DNA from: Piscinibacter sp.
GTDB taxonomy: Bacteria; Pseudomonadota; Gammaproteobacteria; Burkholderiales; Burkholderiaceae_C
Length of the DNA: 64,000 nucleotides
Assembly (NCBI GenBank): GCA_019635485.1
Contig: JAHBZL010000004.1
Coordinates: 62,001 to 126,000 of the forward strand
Reading direction: 5' to 3'
Positions 28,225-35,872 of the stretch are shown here, one piece after another. Positions within the stretch are counted from its first letter, which is position 1. Each line of letters starts with the position of its first letter. The notes under the pieces are model-generated. The model was not told the origin of the DNA. It saw nothing but the letters and a program-made list of their open reading frames with translations, and did not search any database. Both the position numbers and the translations under genes were made by a program.

Positions 28225-29148
28225 ATGTTCGTGGTGTGTGGCGAGGCCCTGTTCGACGTGTTCGCCGCCGGCGACACCCCGACCGGCATGGCGATGGACG
28301 CCCGTGTCGGCGGTTCGCCGTTCAATGTCGCGGTCGGCCTCGCGCGGCTGGCCCAGCCGGTGTGTTTCCTGTCGCAGATCGGCGCCGGCTTCCTCGGCGA
28401 ACGCCTCATGCGCACCTTGCGCGAGGAAGGCGTCGACACCTCGACGGTGCAGCGTTCCGAGGCGCCGACCACGCTCAGCCTGATCGGCCTGGACGCGAAG
28501 GGCGTGCCCTCCTACTCGTTCTACGGCGAGGGCTGCGCCGACCGCCGGCTGACGCCCGATGCGCTGGCCCGGCTGCCCGATGGCGTGCGGGCGATCAACT
28601 TCGGGTCGTACGCGACCGTGGTCGGCCCGACCGCATCGACCCAGCGCATGCTGGTGGAACGCGAGTACCGCCGCACGCTGATCGCCTACGACCCGAACAT
28701 CCGCCTGAACGTCGAGCCGGACCTGGAAGTCTGGCGCGACCAGATCGACTGGATGCTGCCGCGCACGCAGCTGCTCAAGGTCAGCGAGGAGGACCTGCAG
28801 CTGGTCGTGCCGGGCACGTCGCCGAAGGAGTTCGCGGCCCGCGCGCTGGGCCAGGGCGTCCAGCTGGTCGTCGTGACCCGCGGGGGCGACGGCGCGATCG
28901 GCTGGACCGCGCGGCACGAGGTGCCGGTGCCGCCGATCCCGGTCCAGGTGCTCGACACGGTCGGCGCCGGCGACACCTTCCAGTGCGCGCTGCTCACCTG
29001 GCTGGCCGAGCAGGACCGGCTGTCGGGCCCGGCGCTGGCAGGCCTCTCGGCCGAGGAGGTGCGCGAGGCCCTGGGATTCGCGGCGCGCGCCGCCGCGATC
29101 ACCTGCTCGCGCCGCGGGGCCGACATGCCACGGCGGTCAGAGCTGTAG
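28225..29148 (+). CDS. frcK: PfkB-family carbohydrate kinase, probable fructokinase
   Basis: A 307-residue kinase of the ribokinase/PfkB family. The N-terminal GGSPFNVAVGLARL substrate-binding block, ELL-type middle, VTRGGDGAIGW and the DTVGAGDTFQCALL signature with the catalytic Asp (about residue 245) are all present. AAGGAGA lies 8 bases before the ATG. It is divergent from the FrcB-type uptake operon, so phosphorylating imported fructose is the natural role. The palindrome upstream probably controls both sides. Confidence 0.88.
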   Translation: MFVVCGEALFDVFAAGDTPTGMAMDARVGGSPFNVAVGLARLAQPVCFLSQIGAGFLGERLMRTLREEGVDTSTVQRSEAPTTLSLIGLDAKGVPSYSFYGEGCADRRLTPDALARLPDGVRAINFGSYATVVGPTASTQRMLVEREYRRTLIAYDPNIRLNVEPDLEVWRDQIDWMLPRTQLLKVSEEDLQLVVPGTSPKEFAARALGQGVQLVVVTRGGDGAIGWTARHEVPVPPIPVQVLDTVGAGDTFQCALLTWLAEQDRLSGPALAGLSAEEVREALGFAARAAAITCSRRGADMPRRSEL

Positions 29149-29185
29149 CGACGCGAGCATCGCCAATCCGGCCCGGCGGCGCGAC

Positions 29186-29191
29186 GATACT
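29186..29191 (+). promoter_or_regulatory. Candidate -10 element, leaderless start of the AEC transporter gene
   Basis: GATACT ends 8 bases before the ATG at 29200, with no Shine-Dalgarno sequence. The same layout occurs at speD, murU and proA. Confidence 0.4.
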
Positions 29192-29199
29192 CGCCGGGC

Positions 29200-30189
29200 A
29201 TGTCGACGCTCGTCTTCTTCAAGCTGCTGGCGATCTTCGTCGTGGTCGCGCTCGGCTGGGTGGTCGGCAAGCTGCGCTGGCTCGGCCCGCGCACCGAGAC
29301 CTCCGACCCGGCACGCACATTGGCCAACGCCGCCTACTACATCTTCGTGCCGGCGCTGCTGTTCCGCACCACGGCCCGCATCGACCTGCAGGCGATGCCG
29401 TGGGACACGGTGAAGGCCTTCTTCGTGCCGGTGCTGGCGTTGATGGCCGTCGTCTACCTGCGCGAGCGCCACGCCAACCGGCACGGCGCGCTGCCCACCG
29501 CCGCACCGAGCGTGCGCGCGATCTCGGCCACGTTCGGCAACTCGGTGCAGGTCGGCATCCCGATGGCGGCGGCGCTGTTCGGCGAAAGCGGCCTGGCGAT
29601 CCACGTCGCGATCGTCAGCCTGCACGCGATGACGCTGCTGACGGTGCTGACCGCGCTGGTCGAGCTCGACCTGGCGCGCGAGCGGCGCGAACTCGGCCAC
29701 TCCAACGCCCACCTCGCGAAGACGCTCGGCCGCACGATGCGCAACACGATCATCCACCCGGTGGTGCTGCCGGTGCTGGCCGGCCTGGCCTGGAACCTGG
29801 CCGGGCTGCCGCTGCCGACGGTGGCCGACGAGATCCTCGCCACGCTCGGCCAGGCGGTGGTGCCGCTGTGCCTCGTGCTGATCGGCATGTCGCTGGCCTA
29901 CTACGGCCTACAGGGCGCGGTACGCGGCGCCATCGTGCTGGCCGTGCTGAAGCTGGCCGTGCTGCCGGCGCTGGTGCTGGCGGTGGCCCACTGGGGCTTC
30001 GGCCTGGCCGGCCTGCCGCTCGCGGTGGTCGTGATGATGGCGGCGCTGCCGGTGGGCAGCAATGCGCTGATCTTCTCGCAGCGCTACGAGACGCTGGAGG
30101 CCGAAGCCACCGCGACGATCGTGTTCTCGACGCTCGCGTTCGTCGTCACGGCGCCGCTGTGGCTCGGCGTGCTGGCCCTGCTGGGTTGA
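29200..30189 (+). CDS. AEC (auxin efflux carrier) family transporter
   Basis: A 329-residue inner-membrane protein with about ten hydrophobic helices in two halves, matching the AEC/MdcF family of proton- or sodium-coupled carriers. Typical features are FVPALLFRTTAR in the first half and LGQAVVPLCLVLIGMSLAYYG followed by LPVGSNALIFSQRY in the second. Substrates in the family include malonate, malate and other organic acids; none can be assigned here. It follows the fructokinase gene by 51 bases. Confidence 0.88.
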   Translation: MSTLVFFKLLAIFVVVALGWVVGKLRWLGPRTETSDPARTLANAAYYIFVPALLFRTTARIDLQAMPWDTVKAFFVPVLALMAVVYLRERHANRHGALPTAAPSVRAISATFGNSVQVGIPMAAALFGESGLAIHVAIVSLHAMTLLTVLTALVELDLARERRELGHSNAHLAKTLGRTMRNTIIHPVVLPVLAGLAWNLAGLPLPTVADEILATLGQAVVPLCLVLIGMSLAYYGLQGAVRGAIVLAVLKLAVLPALVLAVAHWGFGLAGLPLAVVVMMAALPVGSNALIFSQRYETLEAEATATIVFSTLAFVVTAPLWLGVLALLG

Positions 30190-30202
30190 TGCGTGGGCCG
30201 AC

Positions 30203-30964
30203 TCAGGCGCCGGCGCGCGCGCCGGACGCGGCGCTCCAGCGCTGGATCGCGGTGTCCGCCGCGACCATCAGCGCGACGCCGACCGCCACGACGGCGACCG
30301 CCAGCCCGAGGTCGCCGGGCGGCAGCAGGCCCGGCAGGCGCGCATAGCGGTCGGCGGTGGTGCAGACCACCGAGGCGGCCGCCATGCCCGTGTAGTGCAT
30401 CGTGCAGACGGCCACGCCCATCGCCAGCGCGGCGCCGGCCCGCAGCAGCGGCCCGCGCGTGTGGAACGCCAGCCACAGCGCCGCCGTCGCCGCGACGATC
30501 GCGATGCCGATCGACAGCAGCACCAGCGGAATGTTCCAGTCGAAGTAGCCGCCGAAGCGCATGCCGTACATGCCGAGGTAGTGCATCACCGCAACGCCGA
30601 GGCCGGCCAGCGGCCCGGCGACGAGCAGCCGGTTCAAGGCGAACGGGCGGGCCGACATGAAGCCGATCGCCAGCGCCGACACGACGACGGCGGCCACCAG
30701 CGACACCACCATCTCGAGCAGCCGGTAGCCGATCGCCAGCGGCGCGTCGTAGGCCAGCATGCCCAGGAAGTGCATCGACCAGATGCCCACGCCGCCCAGC
30801 GCCAGGCCGGAGAGCCCGGCGTTGAACCAGTTGACCCGCCCGCCGCGCCCGCCGGCCACGGTGGGGGTGACCCACAGCGCCGTGTAGGCGCCGATCACCG
30901 AGACGAGGAAGGAGACGGCGACCCAGCCGAAGTCGAACGAGGTGGGGAGAACGGTGGAATCCAT
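30203..30964 (-). CDS. MHYT-domain membrane sensor protein
   Basis: A 253-residue protein with about seven hydrophobic helices and three copies of the MHYT motif: SMHFLGM, VMHYLGM and TMHYTGM. The motif residues are proposed to bind copper and sense O2, CO or NO (family knowledge). There is no attached GGDEF, EAL or kinase domain, so output would need a partner. It converges on the AEC gene and is divergent from proA. An FNR-like box lies about 28 bases upstream of its ATG, which suits a gas-sensing role. Confidence 0.87.
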   Translation of the reverse strand: MDSTVLPTSFDFGWVAVSFLVSVIGAYTALWVTPTVAGGRGGRVNWFNAGLSGLALGGVGIWSMHFLGMLAYDAPLAIGYRLLEMVVSLVAAVVVSALAIGFMSARPFALNRLLVAGPLAGLGVAVMHYLGMYGMRFGGYFDWNIPLVLLSIGIAIVAATAALWLAFHTRGPLLRAGAALAMGVAVCTMHYTGMAAASVVCTTADRYARLPGLLPPGDLGLAVAVVAVGVALMVAADTAIQRWSAASGARAGA

Positions 30965-30985
30965 CGGACTTGACGCAGCTTGCTC

Positions 30986-30999
30986 TTGAGTTTGATCAA
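30986..30999. promoter_or_regulatory. FNR/ANR-like box
   Basis: TTGAG-TTTG-ATCAA differs by one base from the FNR/ANR consensus TTGAT-N4-ATCAA. It lies between the MHYT gene (ATG at 30964) and proA (ATG at 31122). A short 14-base site can arise by chance, so support is moderate. Confidence 0.5.
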
Positions 31000-31016
31000 G
31001 ACGGAATTGGGCCTGC

Positions 31017-31041
31017 CGCGGCGTTCGACGGCAACGCCGCG
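31017..31041. repeat. Nine-base inverted repeat in the MHYT/proA intergenic region
   Basis: CGCGGCGTT (31017-31025) and AACGCCGCG (31033-31041) are perfect complements around a 7-base loop. No T tract follows on either strand, so an operator or an mRNA leader hairpin is more likely than a terminator. Confidence 0.4.
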
Positions 31042-31109
31042 ACCGGCCTCACGATCGGCAGCCGTGTGAACTTCACCCCCCACGATCACGGGGAGCACGG
31101 GGACTGCGC

Positions 31110-31115
31110 GACAAT
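31110..31115 (+). promoter_or_regulatory. Candidate -10 element, leaderless start of proA
   Basis: GACAAT ends 6 bases before the proA ATG, again without a Shine-Dalgarno sequence. Confidence 0.4.
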
Positions 31116-31121
31116 CCGCCC

Positions 31122-32402
31122 ATGACCGCCGCCGATCTGCAAGCCACCGTCGCCCACATGGGCGTGGCCGCACGCGCCGCCGCCGCGGCGATGGCCGCCG
31201 CGTCGACCGCCGCGAAGAACGCCGCGCTGCTGGCGCTGGCCCGCCGGCTGCGCGACGAGGCCGCCGGGCTGCAGGCCGCCAACGCGCAGGACCTGGAGGC
31301 GGCGCGTGCCGCCGGGCTGGCCGCGCCGATGGTCGACCGTCTCCGGCTCACCGACAAGGTGATCGGCACCGTCGCCGAGGGCTGCGAGCAGATCGCCGCG
31401 ATGCCCGACCCGATCGGCGAGATCACCGCGCTGCGCCGGCGGCCGAGCGGCATCCAGGTCGGCCAGATGCGGGTGCCGCTGGGCGTGTTCGGCATGATCT
31501 ACGAGAGCCGCCCGAACGTGACGATCGAGGCCGCCTCGCTGGCAATCAAGAGCGGGAACGCCTGCATCCTGCGCGGCGGGTCGGAGGCGCTGCAATCGAA
31601 CCTGGCGCTGTGGCGCTGCGTGCAGGCCGCGCTCGCCGAGGCGGGCCTGCCGCCCGACGCGGTGCAGCTGGTGCAGACCACCGACCGCGCCGCCGTCGGC
31701 CACCTGATCGCCTCGCCCGAGGCGGTGGACGTCATCATCCCGCGCGGCGGCAAGGGCCTGATCGAGCGCATCAGCCGCGAGGCGCGCGTGCCGGTCATCA
31801 AGCACCTGGACGGCAACTGCCACGTCTACGTCGACGCGCAGGCCGACCTCGAACTGGCGGTCAAGGTCACCGACAACGCCAAGACGCAGAAGTACAGCCC
31901 CTGCAACGCGGCCGAGTCGCTGCTCGTGCATGCGGCGATCGCGGGCAACTTCCTGCCCGCGATCGGCCGGGTGTTCGCGGCCAAGAGGGTCGAGATGCGC
32001 TGCGAGCCGCGCGCCGCGGCGCTGCTGCGCGAGGTGCCGGGCGCCGCCGTGGTGGCCGCCGCCGACTCCGATTGGGGCGAGGAATACCTCGCACCGGTGA
32101 TCAGCGTGAAGGTGGTCGACAGCCTCGACGAGGCCATCGCGCACATCAATCGCCATGGCTCGCACCACACCGACGCGATCCTGACGGACAGCCACGCCCA
32201 TGCGATGCGTTTCCTGCGCGAGGTCGATTCGGCGAGCGTGATGGTCAACGCCAGCACGCGCTTCGCCGATGGCTTCGAGTACGGGCTCGGCGCCGAGATC
32301 GGCATCAGCACTGACAAGTTCCACGCCCGCGGGCCGGTCGGACTCGAGGGGCTGACCTCGATGAAGTGGGTCGTGCTCGGGCAAGGCGAGATCCGCACCT
32401 GA
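31122..32402 (+). CDS. proA: Glutamate-5-semialdehyde dehydrogenase (gamma-glutamyl phosphate reductase)
   Basis: Second step of proline synthesis: NADPH reduction of gamma-glutamyl phosphate. The protein has 426 residues, typical length. The Rossmann/aldehyde-dehydrogenase fold is clear from [38 protein letters not shown] and the active-site cysteine region [14 protein letters not shown]. The C-terminal [24 protein letters not shown] is diagnostic. proB is not adjacent. queC starts within its stop codon (TGATG), so the two may be cotranscribed although the pathways are unrelated. Confidence 0.97.
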   Translation: MTAADLQATVAHMGVAARAAAAAMAAASTAAKNAALLALARRLRDEAAGLQAANAQDLEAARAAGLAAPMVDRLRLTDKVIGTVAEGCEQIAAMPDPIGEITALRRRPSGIQVGQMRVPLGVFGMIYESRPNVTIEAASLAIKSGNACILRGGSEALQSNLALWRCVQAALAEAGLPPDAVQLVQTTDRAAVGHLIASPEAVDVIIPRGGKGLIERISREARVPVIKHLDGNCHVYVDAQADLELAVKVTDNAKTQKYSPCNAAESLLVHAAIAGNFLPAIGRVFAAKRVEMRCEPRAAALLREVPGAAVVAAADSDWGEEYLAPVISVKVVDSLDEAIAHINRHGSHHTDAILTDSHAHAMRFLREVDSASVMVNASTRFADGFEYGLGAEIGISTDKFHARGPVGLEGLTSMKWVVLGQGEIRT

Positions 32403-33103
32403 TGGGCGACTCGCGCAAGGCCCTGGTGCTGTTCTCCGGCGGGCAGGACTCCACCGTCTGCCTGGCCTGGGCGCTGCAGCGCTACTCGAGCGTCGAGACG
32501 ATCGGCTTCGACTACGGCCAGCGCCACGAGGTCGAGCTGACCTGCCGGCAGAAGGTGCGCGAGGAACTGCGCGGCCGGTTCCCGAAGTGGGGCAAGCGCC
32601 TGGGCGACGACCACCTGCTGGACCTGGCGCTGCTCGGCCAGATCTCCGACACCGCGCTCACCGACGACCGCGCCATCGAGATGCACGAGGGCGGCCTGCC
32701 CAACACCTTCGTGCCCGGGCGCAACCTGCTGTTCCTGACCTTCGCGGCGACGGTCGCGTACCGGCGCGGGCTGAACGTGCTGGTCGGCGGCATGTGCGAG
32801 ACCGACTTCTCCGGCTATCCGGACTGCCGCGACAACACGCTGAAGGCGCTGCAGGTCGCGATCAGCCTCGGCCTGGATGCGCCGATGACGATCGAGACGC
32901 CGCTGATGTGGTTCGACAAGGCGCAGACCTGGGGCCTCACCGAGCGGCTCGGCGGCGAACCGCTGCTGGACCTGGTGGCCGAACACACGCACACCTGTTA
33001 CGTCGGCGACCGCTCGCGCCGGCACGAATGGGGTTACGGTTGCGGCCTGTGTCCCGCCTGCGACCTGCGGCGTGCCGGCTACAACGCCTGGATGCAGGCC
33101 TGA
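32402..33103 (+). CDS. queC: 7-cyano-7-deazaguanine synthase
   Basis: ATP-dependent conversion of 7-carboxy-7-deazaguanine to preQ0 in queuosine synthesis. The protein has 233 residues. The PP-loop [14 protein letters not shown] is near residue 12, [10 protein letters not shown] lies mid-protein, and the C-terminal zinc site is formed by [14 protein letters not shown] together with an earlier cysteine. Its ATG overlaps the last base of the proA stop. queD, queE and queF are not in the window. Confidence 0.96.
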   Translation: MGDSRKALVLFSGGQDSTVCLAWALQRYSSVETIGFDYGQRHEVELTCRQKVREELRGRFPKWGKRLGDDHLLDLALLGQISDTALTDDRAIEMHEGGLPNTFVPGRNLLFLTFAATVAYRRGLNVLVGGMCETDFSGYPDCRDNTLKALQVAISLGLDAPMTIETPLMWFDKAQTWGLTERLGGEPLLDLVAEHTHTCYVGDRSRRHEWGYGCGLCPACDLRRAGYNAWMQA

Positions 33104-33109
33104 GCGGGC

Positions 33110-33637
33110 GTGGACGTGTCGACGATCGTCGTCGGGGGAGTGGCGGCCGTGCTGCTGTTCTGGTGCGTCGGCGCCTACAACCGGCTGGTGCGGCTGCGTG
33201 CCACGGTGTCGCGGCGCTTCGTCACCGTCGACCAGCAGTGCGAGGCGCGTGCGGCGCTTCTGCAGCGCCAGTGCGAGGCGCTGGCCGCCGGTGACCCCGA
33301 GGCGGCCACCGCCGGGCAGCGCCTGCGTGCGGCCAGCGCGCAGGCCGACGCGGCGCGCAGCCACGCCCGCGCCCGCCCGACCGCCCCCGATACGCTCACC
33401 AGCCTGCGCCTGGCCGAGGACATCCTGGCCGACGCGCGCCGGCGTGTCGCCGAGCCGGCGGCCGACGACGTGGCGGCGCAGACGCTGCGCGGGGAGTTCG
33501 CCGCCGTCGACACGACGCTGGACTTCGCCCGGCGCCAGTTCAACGACGCGGCGCAGCAATACAACCGGGCCGTCGGTCAGTTCCCGACCTGGCTCATCGC
33601 CGGGCCGTTCGGGTTCCACAGCGTGGGGCTCCTCTAG
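33110..33637 (+). CDS. LemA family protein
   Basis: A 175-residue protein with one N-terminal membrane helix (about 5-20) followed by YNRLVRLRATVSRRF, a coiled helical body, and the closing FPTWLIAGPFGF that is typical of LemA. The start is GTG at 33110. LemA proteins are membrane-anchored helical bundles of unclear role, commonly encoded beside a TPM-domain protein or an M48 metallopeptidase (family knowledge). Here the neighbour at 33648 has no metallopeptidase motif. The ending is a few residues shorter than typical. Confidence 0.87.
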   Translation: MDVSTIVVGGVAAVLLFWCVGAYNRLVRLRATVSRRFVTVDQQCEARAALLQRQCEALAAGDPEAATAGQRLRAASAQADAARSHARARPTAPDTLTSLRLAEDILADARRRVAEPAADDVAAQTLRGEFAAVDTTLDFARRQFNDAAQQYNRAVGQFPTWLIAGPFGFHSVGLL

Positions 33638-33647
33638 CCGCGCCGCC

Positions 33648-34460
33648 ATGTCCCGCCCCCCTGCTCCGGCCGCGGGCGCCCCGCCCTTGCCCGACGCGGA
33701 ACGCGAAGCGATGGCGCGCCTGGACCGCGTGCGCGGCCCGGGCGGCATGAAGGCTGCGCTGCTCGCGCTGCTGGTGCTCCCGCGTCACCCCGGGCGGCTG
33801 CTCGCCTGGCGCGAGGAGACCGTCCTCGTCAACGAGGCCGAGTCGATCCGCGAGGACATCGAACGCCTGGGCGGCGCGAGCCGGCTGCCCTGGTTCGAGC
33901 TGCTGCTGGCGCGGCTGGGCGGCGCGCCTCTCGCGGAGCGCCAGGAACTGCTGCGCTCGGCGCGCCGCGTGCTGACGGCGCCCGGCCACCCGCTGGACCG
34001 GCTACTCTGGCTGGCGATGCGGCGCCATTTCGGCGAGCACCCGGGCGGCCATGTCCAGGCCGCGCCGGATGCCGAGATCTCGCGCTTTCCGGCGGCCGAC
34101 ATGGTGCACATCGCGCACTACACCGCCCACCTGGCGCGCATGGTGCCGGACGAGGATCCGGCCGAGGGCCTGCGCTGGTACACGGCGGTGATGACACGCT
34201 GGGTCAAGCCCGGTGACGTGCCGCCCTGGCAGCGACCGGATGTCGACGCGCTGGTGCATGCGCTGAACGCGCTGCAGGGCCTGTCCTGGATGCAGCGGCC
34301 GCAACTGGTGCGCGCCTGGGTCGTCTGCGCCTACCCGCCCGGCCGGCCCGGGCCGCTGCCGCAGGTCGCCGCCGACGCGCTGCGCCTGAGTTGCCTGCTG
34401 ATGGATTGCCCGATGCCGGCGGAGCTGGCGCGCCAGTACATCGAGATCTCGCTTCACTGA
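33648..34460 (+). CDS. Hypothetical protein downstream of lemA
   Basis: A 270-residue, mostly helical protein that I do not recognise. It has a possible membrane-associated stretch (LLALLVLPRHPGRLL) near residue 30 and no HExxH zinc motif. In relatives an M48 peptidase often follows lemA; this product may correspond to the C-terminal extension of such a peptidase without the catalytic part, which is a guess. It lies 10 bases after lemA, on the same strand, and overlaps the end of the convergent DUF3999 gene by 7 bases. Confidence 0.6.
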   Translation: MSRPPAPAAGAPPLPDAEREAMARLDRVRGPGGMKAALLALLVLPRHPGRLLAWREETVLVNEAESIREDIERLGGASRLPWFELLLARLGGAPLAERQELLRSARRVLTAPGHPLDRLLWLAMRRHFGEHPGGHVQAAPDAEISRFPAADMVHIAHYTAHLARMVPDEDPAEGLRWYTAVMTRWVKPGDVPPWQRPDVDALVHALNALQGLSWMQRPQLVRAWVVCAYPPGRPGPLPQVAADALRLSCLLMDCPMPAELARQYIEISLH

Positions 34461-35872
34461 ACCGGTGCTGCGGCGCCGCGGGCGAGCCGCCAGACCATCC
34501 AGCCCAGCGCCCCCACGCCGCCCAGCAGCACGGTCCACAGCAGCCAGCGACGCAATGCGTCGCGCCGTTCGTCGGCCTCGGCCCGCCGCACCGCCTCCGC
34601 GGACTCGGCCCAATCGCCCAGCGAGGCACGGCCGAACCGCGGCCGCTCGGCTTCCGGCGCCGGCACCAGCGTGGCCAGCGGCAGCGCGCCGCTGTGCGCC
34701 TGGGCCGAGCCGGCCAGCAGCGCGTACGGCGGCTGGCCCTGGGCGGCGAACACGAGGCTGACGAGCTGCGCCCGCACGACCAGCCGGGTCTGGCCAGCGT
34801 CCAGCGCCCCCGCGCGCGGGTCCGGCACGACCCGCAGGTAGCGCACCCGCTGCTGCAGCGCCAGCGGCGGCGAGCGGGTCAGCGTGCCGTCGCGGTCGAT
34901 GCGGTAGAACACCGCGCCTGCCAGCGCCTGCCAGGGCTGGTCGACCCGCTCGCGGCCCTGCAATCGCACCGGTGCCACCTGTGTGCCGGGCGGCAGCGCC
35001 AGGTCCACCTGCACCAGCGGCAGCACCGCGCCGAGGTCGAAGTGCAGCGAACGCGGCGGGGCCGCGTCCTGCGGCTCGCGCGGGGCGGGCTCGGGGCTCG
35101 CGGCCAGCTGCAGCTCGGTCGGCTCGTCCAGCACCACCGCGCGCTGGTCGACCGTGACGCTGCGCGCCGCCGTGAGCGCCGGTGCGGCCGCCGGATCGCT
35201 CCAGACCAGACGCTGGAAACGTGCGGGCGCGGCCGTCAGAGGCACCCGCGGCTGGGTCAGCGCGCCTTCCGGCGCGGCCAGCGCGAGGATCTGGCCCGCG
35301 CCGGCCGGGCGCCACTGGCGCAGGTCGTCGCTCTGCTCCAGCCGGTAGCCGACGCTGAACTCGGCCGGCCCGGACCAGCTCAGGTCGAGCGCCTGCGGCG
35401 CCGGCTCGCCGGCGGGACGGGCCGCCGGGTCGCCCAGGTCGATCACCCAGCCGGGCGGCCGGGTCGGTGGCGCGGTACCGCCGGGCCGGCGCCGCACACT
35501 GATGCGCTCGCCCTCGACCGTCAGTTCCAGCGGGGTCGGCCAGCTCTCGCTGCCGACCGGCCGCGGCGGGAGCGCAAAGAGGGCACGTTCGGTCAGTCGC
35601 TCGCTGCGCTGCGCCTCGTCGGGCCGCGGCGCGAGCAGGGCGAACGGCACGTTCTCGCCGCGCGCGTCCTGCACGCGCAGGTCGGCGAGGCTGGCCTGCT
35701 GGGTGCGCGCGTAGGCGCTCACCGGCAGCGGCAGCTGCACGAAGGCGCCGTCGCGCTCGACGCTGATCGGCGCGCGGTGGCGCAGCAGCGGCTCCGCATC
35801 CGCGGCGGCGAACGCGGCGCCGCACAGCCCCGCGGCCAGCGCGAGGACGGCCAGGTCAAGTCGACGCCGCAT
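34454..35872 (-). CDS. DUF3999 exported membrane-anchored protein
   Basis: A 472-residue protein with a signal peptide (about 1-23, ending AFA), a long beta-rich periplasmic region typical of DUF3999 (SAYARTQQASLADLRVQDARGENVPFAL near residues 52-79), and one C-terminal membrane helix (about 443-463). Function unknown. It overlaps the stop of the DUF2339 gene by 17 bases; DUF2339 and DUF3999 genes travel together, so their products probably form one envelope complex. Confidence 0.85.
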   Translation of the reverse strand: MRRRLDLAVLALAAGLCGAAFAAADAEPLLRHRAPISVERDGAFVQLPLPVSAYARTQQASLADLRVQDARGENVPFALLAPRPDEAQRSERLTERALFALPPRPVGSESWPTPLELTVEGERISVRRRPGGTAPPTRPPGWVIDLGDPAARPAGEPAPQALDLSWSGPAEFSVGYRLEQSDDLRQWRPAGAGQILALAAPEGALTQPRVPLTAAPARFQRLVWSDPAAAPALTAARSVTVDQRAVVLDEPTELQLAASPEPAPREPQDAAPPRSLHFDLGAVLPLVQVDLALPPGTQVAPVRLQGRERVDQPWQALAGAVFYRIDRDGTLTRSPPLALQQRVRYLRVVPDPRAGALDAGQTRLVVRAQLVSLVFAAQGQPPYALLAGSAQAHSGALPLATLVPAPEAERPRFGRASLGDWAESAEAVRRAEADERRDALRRWLLWTVLLGGVGALGWMVWRLARGAAAPVQ

